DNA of 64,000 nt, taken from the NCBI RefSeq assembly GCF_023284045.1, contig NZ_JAKIKQ010000002.1, forward strand, positions 124,001 to 188,000. The letters run 5' to 3'. How positions within the stretch are numbered: the first letter of the stretch is position 1; the number at the start of each line of letters is the position of its first letter. A program made the position numbers and the translations under genes. Shown piece after piece: positions 36,072 to 46,176 of this stretch. The notes under the pieces are model-generated. The model had not been told where the DNA came from. It searched no databases and saw only the letters and a list, made by a program, of their open reading frames with translations. This DNA comes from Shewanella kaireitica (GTDB taxonomy: Bacteria > Pseudomonadota > Gammaproteobacteria > Enterobacterales > Shewanellaceae).

Positions 36072-39000
36072 GAGTAGACACCTCCGCGGTAGCAGATTTA
36101 CCGCTAATCTTACTGCGAACCCAGCCAGCCGTCGTCACGAAAAATAGCGGCACCAACACTATGCCAATGGTGGTTGCGAAGATCATCCCGCATAAAATTG
36201 GAATGGAGATACTTTGCCGACTTACGGCGCCAGGGCCTACCGACAGCACTAATGGCAATACGCCCAAAATGAATGCCAAAGAGGTCATTAAAATGGGTCT
36301 AAAGCGCATATTGGCAGCTTCCAGCGCAGAGTCCAAACGGCTCTTACCCTCTTGATGTAACTGGTTGGCAAACTCAACAATCAAAATTGAGTTCTTAGCC
36401 GCCATACCGATAAGTGCGATAAAGGCAACTTGGAAAAAGAGATTACTTTCCATACCACTGATAAGCGTGCCCAATGAGGCACCTAACATCGCAATCGGTG
36501 CAATCAGCAGTACTGCGATGGGTAAAGTCCAACTCTCATAGAGCGCAGCCAAAAATAGAAATACAAACAGCATAGCCAGTGTCACTGCTATCGCGGTTTG
36601 GTTAGCAGATTGCACCTCTTGATAGGTGATCCCCGTCCACTCGTAACTAAATTCATCAGGGAGCATAGGTTTAGCAACTCGCTCGATTGCTTTAATCACA
36701 TCACCTGAAGCGTAACCTTTTGCTGGCGATGCATTAATCGACGCACTAGTGAACATATTATAATGAGTCACTGCAGCGGGCCCGACGGAGTAGTCATACT
36801 TAGCTAACACACCAATAGGCACCATGGCTCCCGATGCAGAGCGAACGTGGTAGTCCTCAATCTGATCAGGGTATTGCCGGAACTGCTCATCAGCTTGTAC
36901 TTTTACTCGGTAGACCCGACCGAAGAGATTAAAATCATTCACCGTCGATGAATCAGTAAAGGTTTTGATCGTGCCATAGATATCAGACACCTTAACTCCA
37001 ATTGCCATCGCTTTAGCTTCATCAACGCTCAAATGCAGTTGTGGGATTGCGGTCTGTAAAGACAGTCCAGCGGTAGCGATCTCAGGTTGTAGCTTCAGTG
37101 TCTCCACCAGATCATCAGCCGTTTCCATCAAGCCCTTAAAGTTACTGCCTGATGTATCTTGCAGTTCCATTTCCACCCCAGAGCCATTACCCAAACCTGG
37201 CACTGCTGAAGGTAAGTAGATTTTAAACTCAGCCTCTAGTACATCATGTAGCTCATGCCTAATATCATCCATCACATTTTGTACTGTAGCGTCACTGTCT
37301 GCACGCATAGACCAAGGTTTAAGAATAACCTCAAATTGTCCGTTAGCTTGGTTAGAGCCTGAACGTCTATTTTCGCCAGCGAGTGTAAAGGAATATTCAA
37401 TGGCAGGGTGAGCCAACACTATCGCCTCGGCTTTTTTGAGTACATCTTGCGAGCGATTCACTGTTGCGCCATTTGGCAATGACATATCGATAAAGAACCG
37501 GCCCTGATCTTCATCAGGCATAAAGCTCGACGGTAAAGAGCTCATTATCAGATACACGCCGCCCACCATCAGTGCAAACATCAAGTAACTGCGCTTAGCA
37601 TGCTTATTGGTTAACACTACCAAACCAACATACTTGGCTGTAGCAGTATCTAAATGATCATTCATCCATTTAAAGAACCCGGAGGTCGCTTTGTCGCCTG
37701 GCTTAAGCAATAAGGCGCACAATGCCGGAGAAAGAGTCAGAGCGACAACGGTAGAGATGAGCACTGCAACAGTAATAGCCACAGCAAATTCTCGGTACAT
37801 GATACCGGTGATGCCAGATAAGAAAGAGACAGGTACAAATACCGCCGCAAGCACTAAACTGGTTGCAATAAGGGCGCCAGAAAGCTCTTTCATCGCCACT
37901 TTAGTTGCCTCAGCAGGGCTTAAGCCCTTTTCGTGCATTAACCTTTCAACATTTTCTACCACCACAATCGCATCATCAACAACGATACCAATGGCTAACA
38001 CCAATGCTAATAAACTGACGGTGTTAATGGTAAAGCCAAAAGCAAGCATTGCTGCAAGCGTACCGATTAATGAAACGGGTACAGCAATGGCTGGAATTAA
38101 GGTGGCACGAAGGTTTTGCAGAAACAAAAACACCACTAAGATAACCAGTATCAACGCTTCTATGAGCGTTTTCACGACCTCTTCAATGGAGTTTTCGATA
38201 AACACAGAGGCATCAAAAAAGACTTCCCAATTCATTCCTTGGGGGAATTTTTGTGACAGCTTTGCCATCTCTGCTTTAACTTTTTTGGTTACTTCTAGCG
38301 CGTTGGCACCAGGCAATAAGTACACTTGCAAAATAGTGGCATTATTGCCATTAAGCTGAGATTGCAAAGTGTACGCTGATGAACCCAGCTCAATATTGGC
38401 AATATCACGCAGTCGTATGATTGAACCATCGGAGTTGGCTCGCACAATAATTTCATTAAATTGCGGCACACTACTCATCCGCCCTGCAGCCGTGATAGGC
38501 AGTGTCATGCTTAGTGTATCTGCATTAGGCTGCGAACCAATACTGCCAGCGGGAGACTCCTTATTTTGAGCCTTAATAGCATCAATAACATCTGTCGTTG
38601 TTAATCCATAACCCGTCATCGTGTCGGGGTTAAGCCACACTCGCATGGAATAACTGCGCGAGCCGGTATTGCGGACACGGCCAACCCCAGGAATACGCTT
38701 TAACGCCGATTCAATATTGATGGTGGCATAGTTACTTAAGTAAATTTCATCATAGCGCTCATCTTCAGAAGTGAGTGCCAACTTTAGTAGCTCAACCGAG
38801 GCCTCTTTAGAAACTGACACTCCTTCGGTTTGCACATCAATAGGTAAACTGCCCGTTGCCTGTTGGGTAGAGTTTTGAGCATCTACCGCAGCAAGATCAG
38901 GATTCGTCCCAACATCAAAAGTAATGGTGATATTGGAGCTACCTGAGTTAGTGCTTTTTGAGCTCATGTAGATCATATTTGGCAGTCCATTAAGCTCCTG

Positions 39001-39198
39001 CTCTAATGGTGTAGCGACTGATTCAGCTGCAGTTGTTGATGTAGCCCCAGGGTAAGATGCAGATATTTTTACCTGCGGCGGGGTGATATAGGGGTATTGA
39101 TCAATGGGCAATTGAAACATGGCGATCAGCCCTAACAGAACAATGACTATCGAGATGACACTGGCAAAAACCGGACGATTAACAAAATACTGTGCCAT
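36064..39198 (-). CDS. RND efflux permease (HAE1, AcrB-like)
   Basis: 1044 residues with the classical layout of 12 membrane segments and two large periplasmic loops. The N terminus is FVNRPVFASVISIVIVLLGLIAMFQLPIDQYPYITPPQV, and TM4 has GIVVDDAIVVVENVERLM with the two aspartates of the proton relay. The final segment GPGAVSRQSISIPILCGMIFATTIGIVLVPLFFVTT is also typical. It pumps hydrophobic drugs with proton exchange in a complex with the adaptor and outer-membrane genes on either side. Confidence 0.95.
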   Translation of the reverse strand: MAQYFVNRPVFASVISIVIVLLGLIAMFQLPIDQYPYITPPQVKISASYPGATSTTAAESVATPLEQELNGLPNMIYMSSKSTNSGSSNITITFDVGTNPDLAAVDAQNSTQQATGSLPIDVQTEGVSVSKEASVELLKLALTSEDERYDEIYLSNYATINIESALKRIPGVGRVRNTGSRSYSMRVWLNPDTMTGYGLTTTDVIDAIKAQNKESPAGSIGSQPNADTLSMTLPITAAGRMSSVPQFNEIIVRANSDGSIIRLRDIANIELGSSAYTLQSQLNGNNATILQVYLLPGANALEVTKKVKAEMAKLSQKFPQGMNWEVFFDASVFIENSIEEVVKTLIEALILVILVVFLFLQNLRATLIPAIAVPVSLIGTLAAMLAFGFTINTVSLLALVLAIGIVVDDAIVVVENVERLMHEKGLSPAEATKVAMKELSGALIATSLVLAAVFVPVSFLSGITGIMYREFAVAITVAVLISTVVALTLSPALCALLLKPGDKATSGFFKWMNDHLDTATAKYVGLVVLTNKHAKRSYLMFALMVGGVYLIMSSLPSSFMPDEDQGRFFIDMSLPNGATVNRSQDVLKKAEAIVLAHPAIEYSFTLAGENRRSGSNQANGQFEVILKPWSMRADSDATVQNVMDDIRHELHDVLEAEFKIYLPSAVPGLGNGSGVEMELQDTSGSNFKGLMETADDLVETLKLQPEIATAGLSLQTAIPQLHLSVDEAKAMAIGVKVSDIYGTIKTFTDSSTVNDFNLFGRVYRVKVQADEQFRQYPDQIEDYHVRSASGAMVPIGVLAKYDYSVGPAAVTHYNMFTSASINASPAKGYASGDVIKAIERVAKPMLPDEFSYEWTGITYQEVQSANQTAIAVTLAMLFVFLFLAALYESWTLPIAVLLIAPIAMLGASLGTLISGMESNLFFQVAFIALIGMAAKNSILIVEFANQLHQEGKSRLDSALEAANMRFRPILMTSLAFILGVLPLVLSVGPGAVSRQSISIPILCGMIFATTIGIVLVPLFFVTTAGWVRSKISGKSATAEVSTHA

Positions 39199-40424
39199 TA
39201 GTTGTCCTCCTGTTCCTGCTCAAGCTCTTGCTGTTTCAATGCTTGCTCTTTTTGTTTCAGATCCTCTTTTTGATAGTACTGCTCTGCAGTTAATGGCTCA
39301 GCAAGCTGCCCATGGCGCACACGATGCATACCTTCAACAATCACTTGCTCGCCAGCTTTTAATCCGCTTTGAACCACCACGCCCATCTCAATTTGGTGTT
39401 TAACCACAATAAAGCGACGCTCAACTTTATTGTTAGGCAGTACCACCATTACATAAACCCCACCCTGCTCGACTTGAGTGGCTTTGTTAGGGATCACTAT
39501 CGCATCATCAACTTCACTGAGTTTAATCCTTACATTGGTATATTGACCAGGAAGTAGCTCTTTATCTGGGTTAGGGAGTTCCGCCCTTACCTGAAAGGTT
39601 CCCGTTTCAGGATTTACCGATGGATCAGTAAAGCCAACATCACCCAAATATCGATATTCACTATTATCGGGTAAAGTGATGGTAACGAAGCCTTCTACCG
39701 CTTTGCCCTCTGATTCTGCAGCTTGCTGCTCTTTATAACTGGTCATACGGCGACGAGCATTAAGGTAGTCCAGCGCCGACATGTTGAAAGTGACGTAGAT
39801 CGGGTCAACTTGCTTAACTCGGGTTAATAGTGATTGACCACTGCTGCCCACAAGCGCGCCGATATCCACTTCAGAGCGACTCACTAAGCCACTAATTGGT
39901 GACTTAATCTCGGTATAACTAAGTTCAAGCTCTGCCTCTTCAAGCTGTGCTTTGCTGGCTGCGACACTCGATTTAGCTTGGGAAAGAATAGACAGCGCAT
40001 TATCGAAATCTAACTGACTGGCCGCATCCTGCTCATACAATGGCTTTAAACGCTCGACATCTCGCTGTGCTTTTTCAAGTGCCGATTGCTGGGACTCAAC
40101 ATTAGCGCTTAAGCGATTAACCACCGCTACATAGGGACGGTTATCGATACGATACAACAGCGCACCCGCTTTAACGGCGCTACCTTCAATAAAGCTCTTG
40201 TTTTCAACAAAACCGTCTACCCGGGCTCTCACCTCAACATCCAATGAGGCTTTAGTGACGCCAACATAGTTGCCATACAAGGGCACAGTTGCAGTAGCGA
40301 CCTTTTCAACAACGACCAATTTAGGAGTGATTTTAACTGGCTCTTTTTCGCAAGCAGTAATAAGTGCCACAGATGAAAACAACAGTGCGAATTTAAATGC
40401 GGTGCAGTTAAGGTAGTTTGGCAT
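39198..40424 (-). CDS. RND periplasmic adaptor lipoprotein (AcrA-like)
   Basis: 408 residues. The lipobox LITAC is at about residue 25. The body has the biotinyl-lipoyl halves (YGNYVGVTKASLDVEVRARVDGFVENKSFIEGSAVKAG and GLVSRSEVDIGALVG), the coiled hairpin between them and a C-terminal EQ-rich tail that is unusually long (about 30 residues with repeated Q, E and K). Its stop overlaps the permease start. The 248 bp upstream contain the probable operon promoter, with nothing recognisable by motif. Confidence 0.93.
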   Translation of the reverse strand: MPNYLNCTAFKFALLFSSVALITACEKEPVKITPKLVVVEKVATATVPLYGNYVGVTKASLDVEVRARVDGFVENKSFIEGSAVKAGALLYRIDNRPYVAVVNRLSANVESQQSALEKAQRDVERLKPLYEQDAASQLDFDNALSILSQAKSSVAASKAQLEEAELELSYTEIKSPISGLVSRSEVDIGALVGSSGQSLLTRVKQVDPIYVTFNMSALDYLNARRRMTSYKEQQAAESEGKAVEGFVTITLPDNSEYRYLGDVGFTDPSVNPETGTFQVRAELPNPDKELLPGQYTNVRIKLSEVDDAIVIPNKATQVEQGGVYVMVVLPNNKVERRFIVVKHQIEMGVVVQSGLKAGEQVIVEGMHRVRHGQLAEPLTAEQYYQKEDLKQKEQALKQQELEQEQEDN

Positions 40425-40672
40425 AGGTTCATCCCGGAATCTGTTGCTCGCGCTTAGATGCTTGCAAACTCAATGAAATGTAACTGAATTTGAAACAGTT
40501 ATTTTTTTTATATGTGGCTTCAGTGTAGGTTCTATGAGTAGGCAACAGCAATAGCTAAGGCGATTTTAATAGCTTTAGCAGGTAAAAAGTATATTCGCTA
40601 TGGGTGCAGCATTAATCCACTAATGCTAGAAAACAGCGCTAATCATAAACACTAATATAGAAACAGCATCGA

Positions 40673-42073
40673 TTACTTAGGTAACCAAAGTCTCACACAT
40701 AGCCCTCGTTCATCGCGGTTTTGCAAACTGATGTGTCCGTCATGCGCCTCTATAATCTCACGGCATAAAGGCAAACCAAGTCCTGTTCCAGACTGTTTGG
40801 TAGAGTAAAAGGGCAGCAATGCTTGCCTAAGGACTTCAGCGGGCATACCTGAACCTTTATCGTTAACTTCAATGTAAACGCCTTCAGTACCATCCGACAA
40901 ACTGGAATCAACAATCGACAAGCTAATGCTGTCAGCTGCAGCGCCTGATTCATGGGCATTTTTTAACAGGTTCAGTAACACCTGCTCCATCTGGATCAAG
41001 TCGAACTCTATCGTGGAACTTGGCAACTCATTTTCAAGGAAGAATCTGTAGTGTTGCTGCAGTTGTTCAGTTAATTTATGCCAATCGACCTGACTCTTTT
41101 TGGGCACGGGTAGCTTGGCGAAGCGTGCGTAATCAAAGATAAACTGACTTAAGTGACTGGTTCTATCTTCGATAGTATCAAAAATAAGCTTTAACTTAGG
41201 ATCATCAAGATCTTTGGTGAGCATTCGCCCTGAGTTCACCATCGATGCGATTGGCGCCACTGAATTGTTCAGCTCGTGGCTAATAATGCGGATCACCTTC
41301 TTCCACACCGCCACTTCTTGACGGTTGAGCTCCCGTGTCATCTGCTTAAGTAAAATAAGGTGATGGAACTGACCATTTAACAGGAATTGCCCCCGGGAAA
41401 GGTGCCATGTTTCAGGCTCTCCATCGCCGTTTGAATCACAGTCCTTGGCACTTAACGAGAACAAACCATCTTTAGGGTTTGCAAGTGCAGCGCTTAACTC
41501 ATCAGCAACCTGTGCAATAAGTTCGTTTAGCTCAATACCTTCAATTCTAAGCCCTTGGTTAAACAGGTGCCTTGCAGCATCGTTGGCGTAAATAACCCGT
41601 TGCTCATCATCTAGCAGCAACATCACATTGGGTGAACTTTGAATGACTTTATCCAGCAGCAGCTCACGTTGATAAATATATTGGCGCTCTTTCCTCAATG
41701 CTTCAGCTGACTCATTAAACAGTACGGCTAACGCTTGTAACTGTTTATCTCCTCCTACAGGTAAGCTAACGCTAAAGTCATTATCTTTAAAATTCAACAA
41801 GCCAACTTCAAGTGCCATTAAACTTGTGGCTAAATGGCGAGTAAATAAGTAACTCACTGCAATAGCAATACAGATAGATAGACCAAAAATAATTAGCAAC
41901 AGCAAACTAAATTGTTTAACAATCGTTTGTGATACTGCCGGTTCTGCAAACCATAATAATAAACTCAGCGATAGCATAACCCCAACCGCCGTTGCCAACC
42001 CACTACCAATAACCAACTTAGTACGTAGAGAAATACCACTTATGCGGCTACTTGGTTTATTTTTCAATGCCAT
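40673..42073 (-). CDS. NtrB-type sensor histidine kinase
   Basis: 466 residues with two membrane segments at about 17-40 and 54-78, HAMP-like linker, a PAS part (SSPNVMLLLDDEQRVIYANDAARHLF), HisKA (RIISHELNNSVAPIASMVNSG) and HATPase (NLLKNAHESGAA, NDKGSGMPAE, GTGLGLPL). It is the partner of the NtrC-type regulator just upstream, which it overlaps by 17 bp. The signal is unknown. Context suggests control of the ABC efflux operon. Confidence 0.9.
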   Translation of the reverse strand: MALKNKPSSRISGISLRTKLVIGSGLATAVGVMLSLSLLLWFAEPAVSQTIVKQFSLLLLIIFGLSICIAIAVSYLFTRHLATSLMALEVGLLNFKDNDFSVSLPVGGDKQLQALAVLFNESAEALRKERQYIYQRELLLDKVIQSSPNVMLLLDDEQRVIYANDAARHLFNQGLRIEGIELNELIAQVADELSAALANPKDGLFSLSAKDCDSNGDGEPETWHLSRGQFLLNGQFHHLILLKQMTRELNRQEVAVWKKVIRIISHELNNSVAPIASMVNSGRMLTKDLDDPKLKLIFDTIEDRTSHLSQFIFDYARFAKLPVPKKSQVDWHKLTEQLQQHYRFFLENELPSSTIEFDLIQMEQVLLNLLKNAHESGAAADSISLSIVDSSLSDGTEGVYIEVNDKGSGMPAEVLRQALLPFYSTKQSGTGLGLPLCREIIEAHDGHISLQNRDERGLCVRLWLPK

Positions 42074-43469
42074 ATTTTTCCATGCGTCGATAGAGTGCTT
42101 GTCTGCTTAAGCCCAGTGATTTTGCTACTCGTGCAATCACCCCTTTATGGTTATCTAACGCTGCTTGAATATTGGCTTTCTCATCAATCGATGAGTTAGC
42201 ATCTTGATAGCTTGCCTCTACCGGTGTGGGTTGGAACTTGCTTATCGCTTGCGCGGAACTAGTCTGAACATCCGTTTGTAGACTCGCTGTAACGTCTAAG
42301 TCAATCAGGCCAAAATCATCAGCAATCAAGTTATGACTCTGGGCTAGAATCACCGCACGTTTACAGGCGTTTTCAAGCTCGCGTACATTACCTGGCCAGT
42401 GATGCGCCTCTAGTGATTGCTGTGTATGTTTACTCAATGAGAATTCGGTACCGACAAAGTGGTTCACCAGCGGGATAACATCATCTTTTCGCTCACTAAG
42501 CGCAGGCAGCGCCAGTTCAATCACATTGAGCCGATAAAACAGATCTTCTCGAAAGCGGCTTGCTTGAATTTCATGAATCAAATCAGCGTTAGTTGCACTA
42601 ATTACCCTAACATTTACCTTACGAGTTTGATGGCTACCAAGACGCTCAAATTCACCCGTTTGCAATACCCGCAGTAACTTAACTTGACCAGATAGTGGCA
42701 GGTTGCCAATTTCATCTAAAAATAGCGTGCCGCCATCTGCGGCCTCAAAGCGGCCAATACGGGTCTTGGCCGCGCCTGTGAAGGCTCCCGCCTCGGCGCC
42801 AAATAATTCAGCCTCTAATAACTCCATCGGCAAGGCGCCAATATTGACCTTAATAAATGGCTTATGTTTTAGATTGGAGTTAGCGTGAATGATATCAGCC
42901 AACTTATCTTTGCCTGCACCATTGGGGCCGGTAACCAGCACCGATACGTCACTGCGGGCTATCTGCAGTGCTAAATCAACACAACGCTGCATGGCACCGC
43001 TGTTAAATACAATGCCACAAAGATCAGCATCTTTTATCGCAGCCATTCGCTGGTTATCGACTCGTGCAAGTTTTGCGTTGGCCTTGGTTAAGGTATGAAT
43101 TGAGATCAAATTACCTATGCTGGTAAGTAGCTTGGCATCATCCCAAGGCTTGCCCATATAATCGGCAGCGCCCTCTTTAACTAGCTCAACAGCCACCTCT
43201 AGTTGAGTCCAAGCCGTTAGCAAAACAATCGGGAGCTGAGGTTGCTGCGCTCTTAAGGCATAGAACAGCGATACGCCCTCCTCACCCGAAGTCGTATCTT
43301 GGGTGAAATTCATATCTTGTACAACAAGTGCAATATCATGCAGTTGCACTAACTCCACTGCCACTTCTGGTGACAAGCAAGTCAGTGTTTGATAGCCATG
43401 CAACTCCAGCATCAGCGATAGAGCACTGCACACTGCTTGGTTATCATCAACGATGAGAATTGTTTCCAT
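42057..43469 (-). CDS. Sigma-54-dependent response regulator (NtrC family)
   Basis: 470 residues. Receiver domain (ILIVDDNQ, VVQDMNFT with the phosphoacceptor Asp, KPWDD Lys), AAA+ domain with Walker A GPNGAGKD, GAFTGA, Walker B GGTLFLDEIG, and a C-terminal Fis-type HTH (GVIARVAKSLGLSRQALYRRMEKYGI). It would activate sigma-54 RNA polymerase. A sigma-54 promoter with several TGTCCG sites lies in front of the ABC operon, and these genes sit directly behind it, so the operon is the likely target. Confidence 0.93.
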   Translation of the reverse strand: METILIVDDNQAVCSALSLMLELHGYQTLTCLSPEVAVELVQLHDIALVVQDMNFTQDTTSGEEGVSLFYALRAQQPQLPIVLLTAWTQLEVAVELVKEGAADYMGKPWDDAKLLTSIGNLISIHTLTKANAKLARVDNQRMAAIKDADLCGIVFNSGAMQRCVDLALQIARSDVSVLVTGPNGAGKDKLADIIHANSNLKHKPFIKVNIGALPMELLEAELFGAEAGAFTGAAKTRIGRFEAADGGTLFLDEIGNLPLSGQVKLLRVLQTGEFERLGSHQTRKVNVRVISATNADLIHEIQASRFREDLFYRLNVIELALPALSERKDDVIPLVNHFVGTEFSLSKHTQQSLEAHHWPGNVRELENACKRAVILAQSHNLIADDFGLIDLDVTASLQTDVQTSSAQAISKFQPTPVEASYQDANSSIDEKANIQAALDNHKGVIARVAKSLGLSRQALYRRMEKYGIEK

Positions 43470-43628
43470 AGTCTCTTTTTTATAATCTGTTTATAAGGCT
43501 TGCCTAAAACTAACGCAAAGCGAAACAGAGATAAAGCGATTAACTTTTTAATCAATAGTTTATCGTGTTCCACTAGGCTATATAGAACGGCTTACAATTC
43601 GCTTGCAAGCCGCTTTTACTGTTAATTA

Positions 43629-44840
43629 CTATACACTTCTGGTTGCAATTGCCGGTGAGATTTTAGCCGCTTTACGAGCCGGTAAAATCACCGCGACGGT
43701 CGTGAGCACTAGAAGACCGGCAACCGTAATAATGGGATAGATAAGCTCAAGTTTTGGCAAACTATAAAGCGTCATCAACTGTTGGCCAAGCTGCACAGCA
43801 ATAAGGCCACCTAAACCACCGCCAATTAGACATAACAGGTAGTTTTCAACTAAGAAGAAACTCACAATATCGCGCTTTTTAGCCCCTAATGCTCGACGGG
43901 TGCCTATCTGTTTAGTGCGGCGCTCAATATTAAACATCACCATTCCAGCAAGACCAAGCGAAGTAATAAGTAGCAACAATACCACCATCAGCGACAGCAC
44001 TGACGCCATCAGTTCATGGTTACGATAAATGCTGGTACGATGCTCACTGATGGTAGTAAAACCTCGAACTACACGGTTAGGGTTTTCTTTGTGCAGTGCG
44101 GCAGGAATAGCCTCTTTAAGACCCACTATCGCGTTTTCATCGGCTCGAACTAAAAGGCGGTTAAAAGATGAAGTTAGCTTTACATTGAGAATAATGCTGA
44201 GCTCTAAATTATCATTATCAACCCAGGCGCTTTGCAGCTTTTCAACGACACCAATAATTGTCATCGGTTGTTGACCAATATTGCCTCGATACATCACCCT
44301 ACCCAATGCTGATTCATCACCAAAAGTATCTTTAGCAAATTGCGCTGACACAATGGCTAGGCTTGCGAGTTCAGGTCCGCCTGCATTAATCTCGTCAGGG
44401 TAAAAATTACGCCCTTCGATTAAATTCAGCCCTAGAGTTGGGATAAACTGTTCATCACTATAATAAATTGCTGCGTTTGGAGCACTCTTGCTATCCTCCT
44501 CACTGCTGCCATAAGAAAAATTAGATGACCAACCACCGCCACTCAGCGGCGTCATACTGGTTAGCGTCGCGCCCTTTACACCATCGAGTTGTCGAATGAT
44601 GTCGAGATCTTGCAACGGTTGCGTCTCCGCTTCGATATTTTCATCAAAGTTATAGATAGTAAAATCAAAAACTTCAGCTTCAACAATGCCCGATTCTCGG
44701 CTCATCATGCCAATGCGTTCACTAATGATGAAACTGGCGTTTGCCACAATAGCCACTGATAAAATAATTTGAATTAACAGCAATAAAGGGCCACTTTTAT
44801 TACGCATCAACATGCTGATTATAGGTTTAACTTGAAACAT
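43629..44840 (-). CDS. ABC efflux permease, MacB/FtsX type (second)
   Basis: 403 residues. One membrane segment near the N terminus (PLLLLIQIILSVAIVANASFI), a periplasmic MacB-type domain to about 275, then three membrane segments in an FtsX fold (MASVLSLMVVLLLLITSLGLAGMVMFNIERRTKQIGTRRALGAKKRDIV). It shares topology with the preceding permease, with which it probably forms a heterodimer. It lies 16 bp after that gene. It is followed by 159 bp before the regulator gene. Confidence 0.9.
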   Translation of the reverse strand: MFQVKPIISMLMRNKSGPLLLLIQIILSVAIVANASFIISERIGMMSRESGIVEAEVFDFTIYNFDENIEAETQPLQDLDIIRQLDGVKGATLTSMTPLSGGGWSSNFSYGSSEEDSKSAPNAAIYYSDEQFIPTLGLNLIEGRNFYPDEINAGGPELASLAIVSAQFAKDTFGDESALGRVMYRGNIGQQPMTIIGVVEKLQSAWVDNDNLELSIILNVKLTSSFNRLLVRADENAIVGLKEAIPAALHKENPNRVVRGFTTISEHRTSIYRNHELMASVLSLMVVLLLLITSLGLAGMVMFNIERRTKQIGTRRALGAKKRDIVSFFLVENYLLCLIGGGLGGLIAVQLGQQLMTLYSLPKLELIYPIITVAGLLVLTTVAVILPARKAAKISPAIATRSV

Positions 44841-44856
44841 GATTAATTCCTTTTCC

Positions 44857-46158
44857 CTACTGGCTCTTCAGGTAAATACTTGGATTTGTGCTGCAAATCC
44901 GCCATGCAGGATAAATCCCGGCGATAATGGCCGCTGAAACAGCAATGATTGGCGCAATAAACCACATGCTTGAGTCAAGCTGTGAAAGTGAACCTTCAAG
45001 GTCGAAACGGCTCGAGAGTAAAGATAATGCTCCCCATGCCCACAATAAACCTAACGCGCCACCACAAAAGCCAATTAAGCCAACCTCAACCAAATGCTGA
45101 GAAAATATTTGCAGACGACTCGCGCCAATGGCTCGCCTGACACCGACCTCAGGTGCACGTTTGAGAAACTTGGCCAGCAACAGCCCTAACATATTCACTA
45201 GACAGACAATAAGGAACAAAACACTCAGTCCAACCAAGACTTTGTTGTCCTCTGGCACCACTTTGTTGTAAGCCAGCCAAGTCGCTACATCGGATACTTC
45301 TCCCTTTGCATCTGGACGCTTAAATCGTCCAAGTGCTTTTTGCTGCTCAACATATCGAACTAACCACTCTTTATACTCTTGCTGCATGGCAGGATTAGTG
45401 AGCTCGGCCCAGTAGTGAACCCAGTGCATTTCAGAGTTGAGGCGATCTTGATAAGTCCTAATGTCTTCATGGCGCCAACTATTGTTATTGCCCCAGCTTT
45501 CAAACTCTTCAATTGGCGCTAATGAGAAAGGAACGTAAATCTGCTCTGAATCATTAAAAGCACCGTTATTTACATCGTAATATTTGGGGCTAGGATGCCA
45601 AGTTTTTGTGATCCCGACCACTTGATAAGGTTTGCGGTTAAGCAGCAGGGTCTTACCGACATTATTACCGCCACCAAAGGCTTTGTTATTAATATCTTCA
45701 TTGATAACGACCTTGTAGCCGCCCTCTTTATCAACTTGTTTACTCCAAGGCCCACCGTAAAGAAAAGGTACCTTAAACAAACCAAAGAAATCCCCACCAG
45801 TGACACGTACGCCTTCCAAAATAGGGGAAAAATTCACATCGTCGGTTTGCACCGCAAGACCAGTGCGAAACATAGCCGCTTGTCGCACAGGCACCTCACT
45901 ATCGAGTAAGTTAAACGCATCTTGATAGGTGATCTGCTTACTCAGATTTTCCCATGTATCAGGATCTTGACTCATCAACTGCACAGCAAATAGCGATGAT
46001 GAGCGTTCACCAGCAGGATTTACTGAAGCCATTTTATAGATATTAAGGGTGGTAATGGTGATCCCAATTCCAATGGAGATTGCCAGTACCATCAACAGCG
46101 ACAGAAATGGCGTTTTCTTAATGCTGCGCCATGCAAGATCTAAGTAGTAAAAAAACAT
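44857..46158 (-). CDS. ABC efflux permease, MacB/FtsX type (first)
   Basis: 433 residues. N-terminal membrane segment (SLLMVLAISIGIGITITTLNIY), a large periplasmic domain and three C-terminal segments with VLFLIVCLVNMLGLLLAKFLKRAPEVGVRRAIGASRLQI, the FtsX/MacB coupling region. It is 18 bp downstream of the ATPase gene on the same strand. Likely exports a hydrophobic or peptide-like compound across the envelope together with an adaptor; the substrate cannot be inferred. Confidence 0.9.
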   Translation of the reverse strand: MFFYYLDLAWRSIKKTPFLSLLMVLAISIGIGITITTLNIYKMASVNPAGERSSSLFAVQLMSQDPDTWENLSKQITYQDAFNLLDSEVPVRQAAMFRTGLAVQTDDVNFSPILEGVRVTGGDFFGLFKVPFLYGGPWSKQVDKEGGYKVVINEDINNKAFGGGNNVGKTLLLNRKPYQVVGITKTWHPSPKYYDVNNGAFNDSEQIYVPFSLAPIEEFESWGNNNSWRHEDIRTYQDRLNSEMHWVHYWAELTNPAMQQEYKEWLVRYVEQQKALGRFKRPDAKGEVSDVATWLAYNKVVPEDNKVLVGLSVLFLIVCLVNMLGLLLAKFLKRAPEVGVRRAIGASRLQIFSQHLVEVGLIGFCGGALGLLWAWGALSLLSSRFDLEGSLSQLDSSMWFIAPIIAVSAAIIAGIYPAWRICSTNPSIYLKSQ

Positions 46159-46176
46159 AGTTATTTTCTCCTACTG

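Noticed and set aside
37691..38359. 222-codon open frame on the plus strand
   Set aside because: It lies antisense to the RND permease, which has clear family motifs; the composition (Thr, Ala, Ser-rich) is that of a shadow frame.
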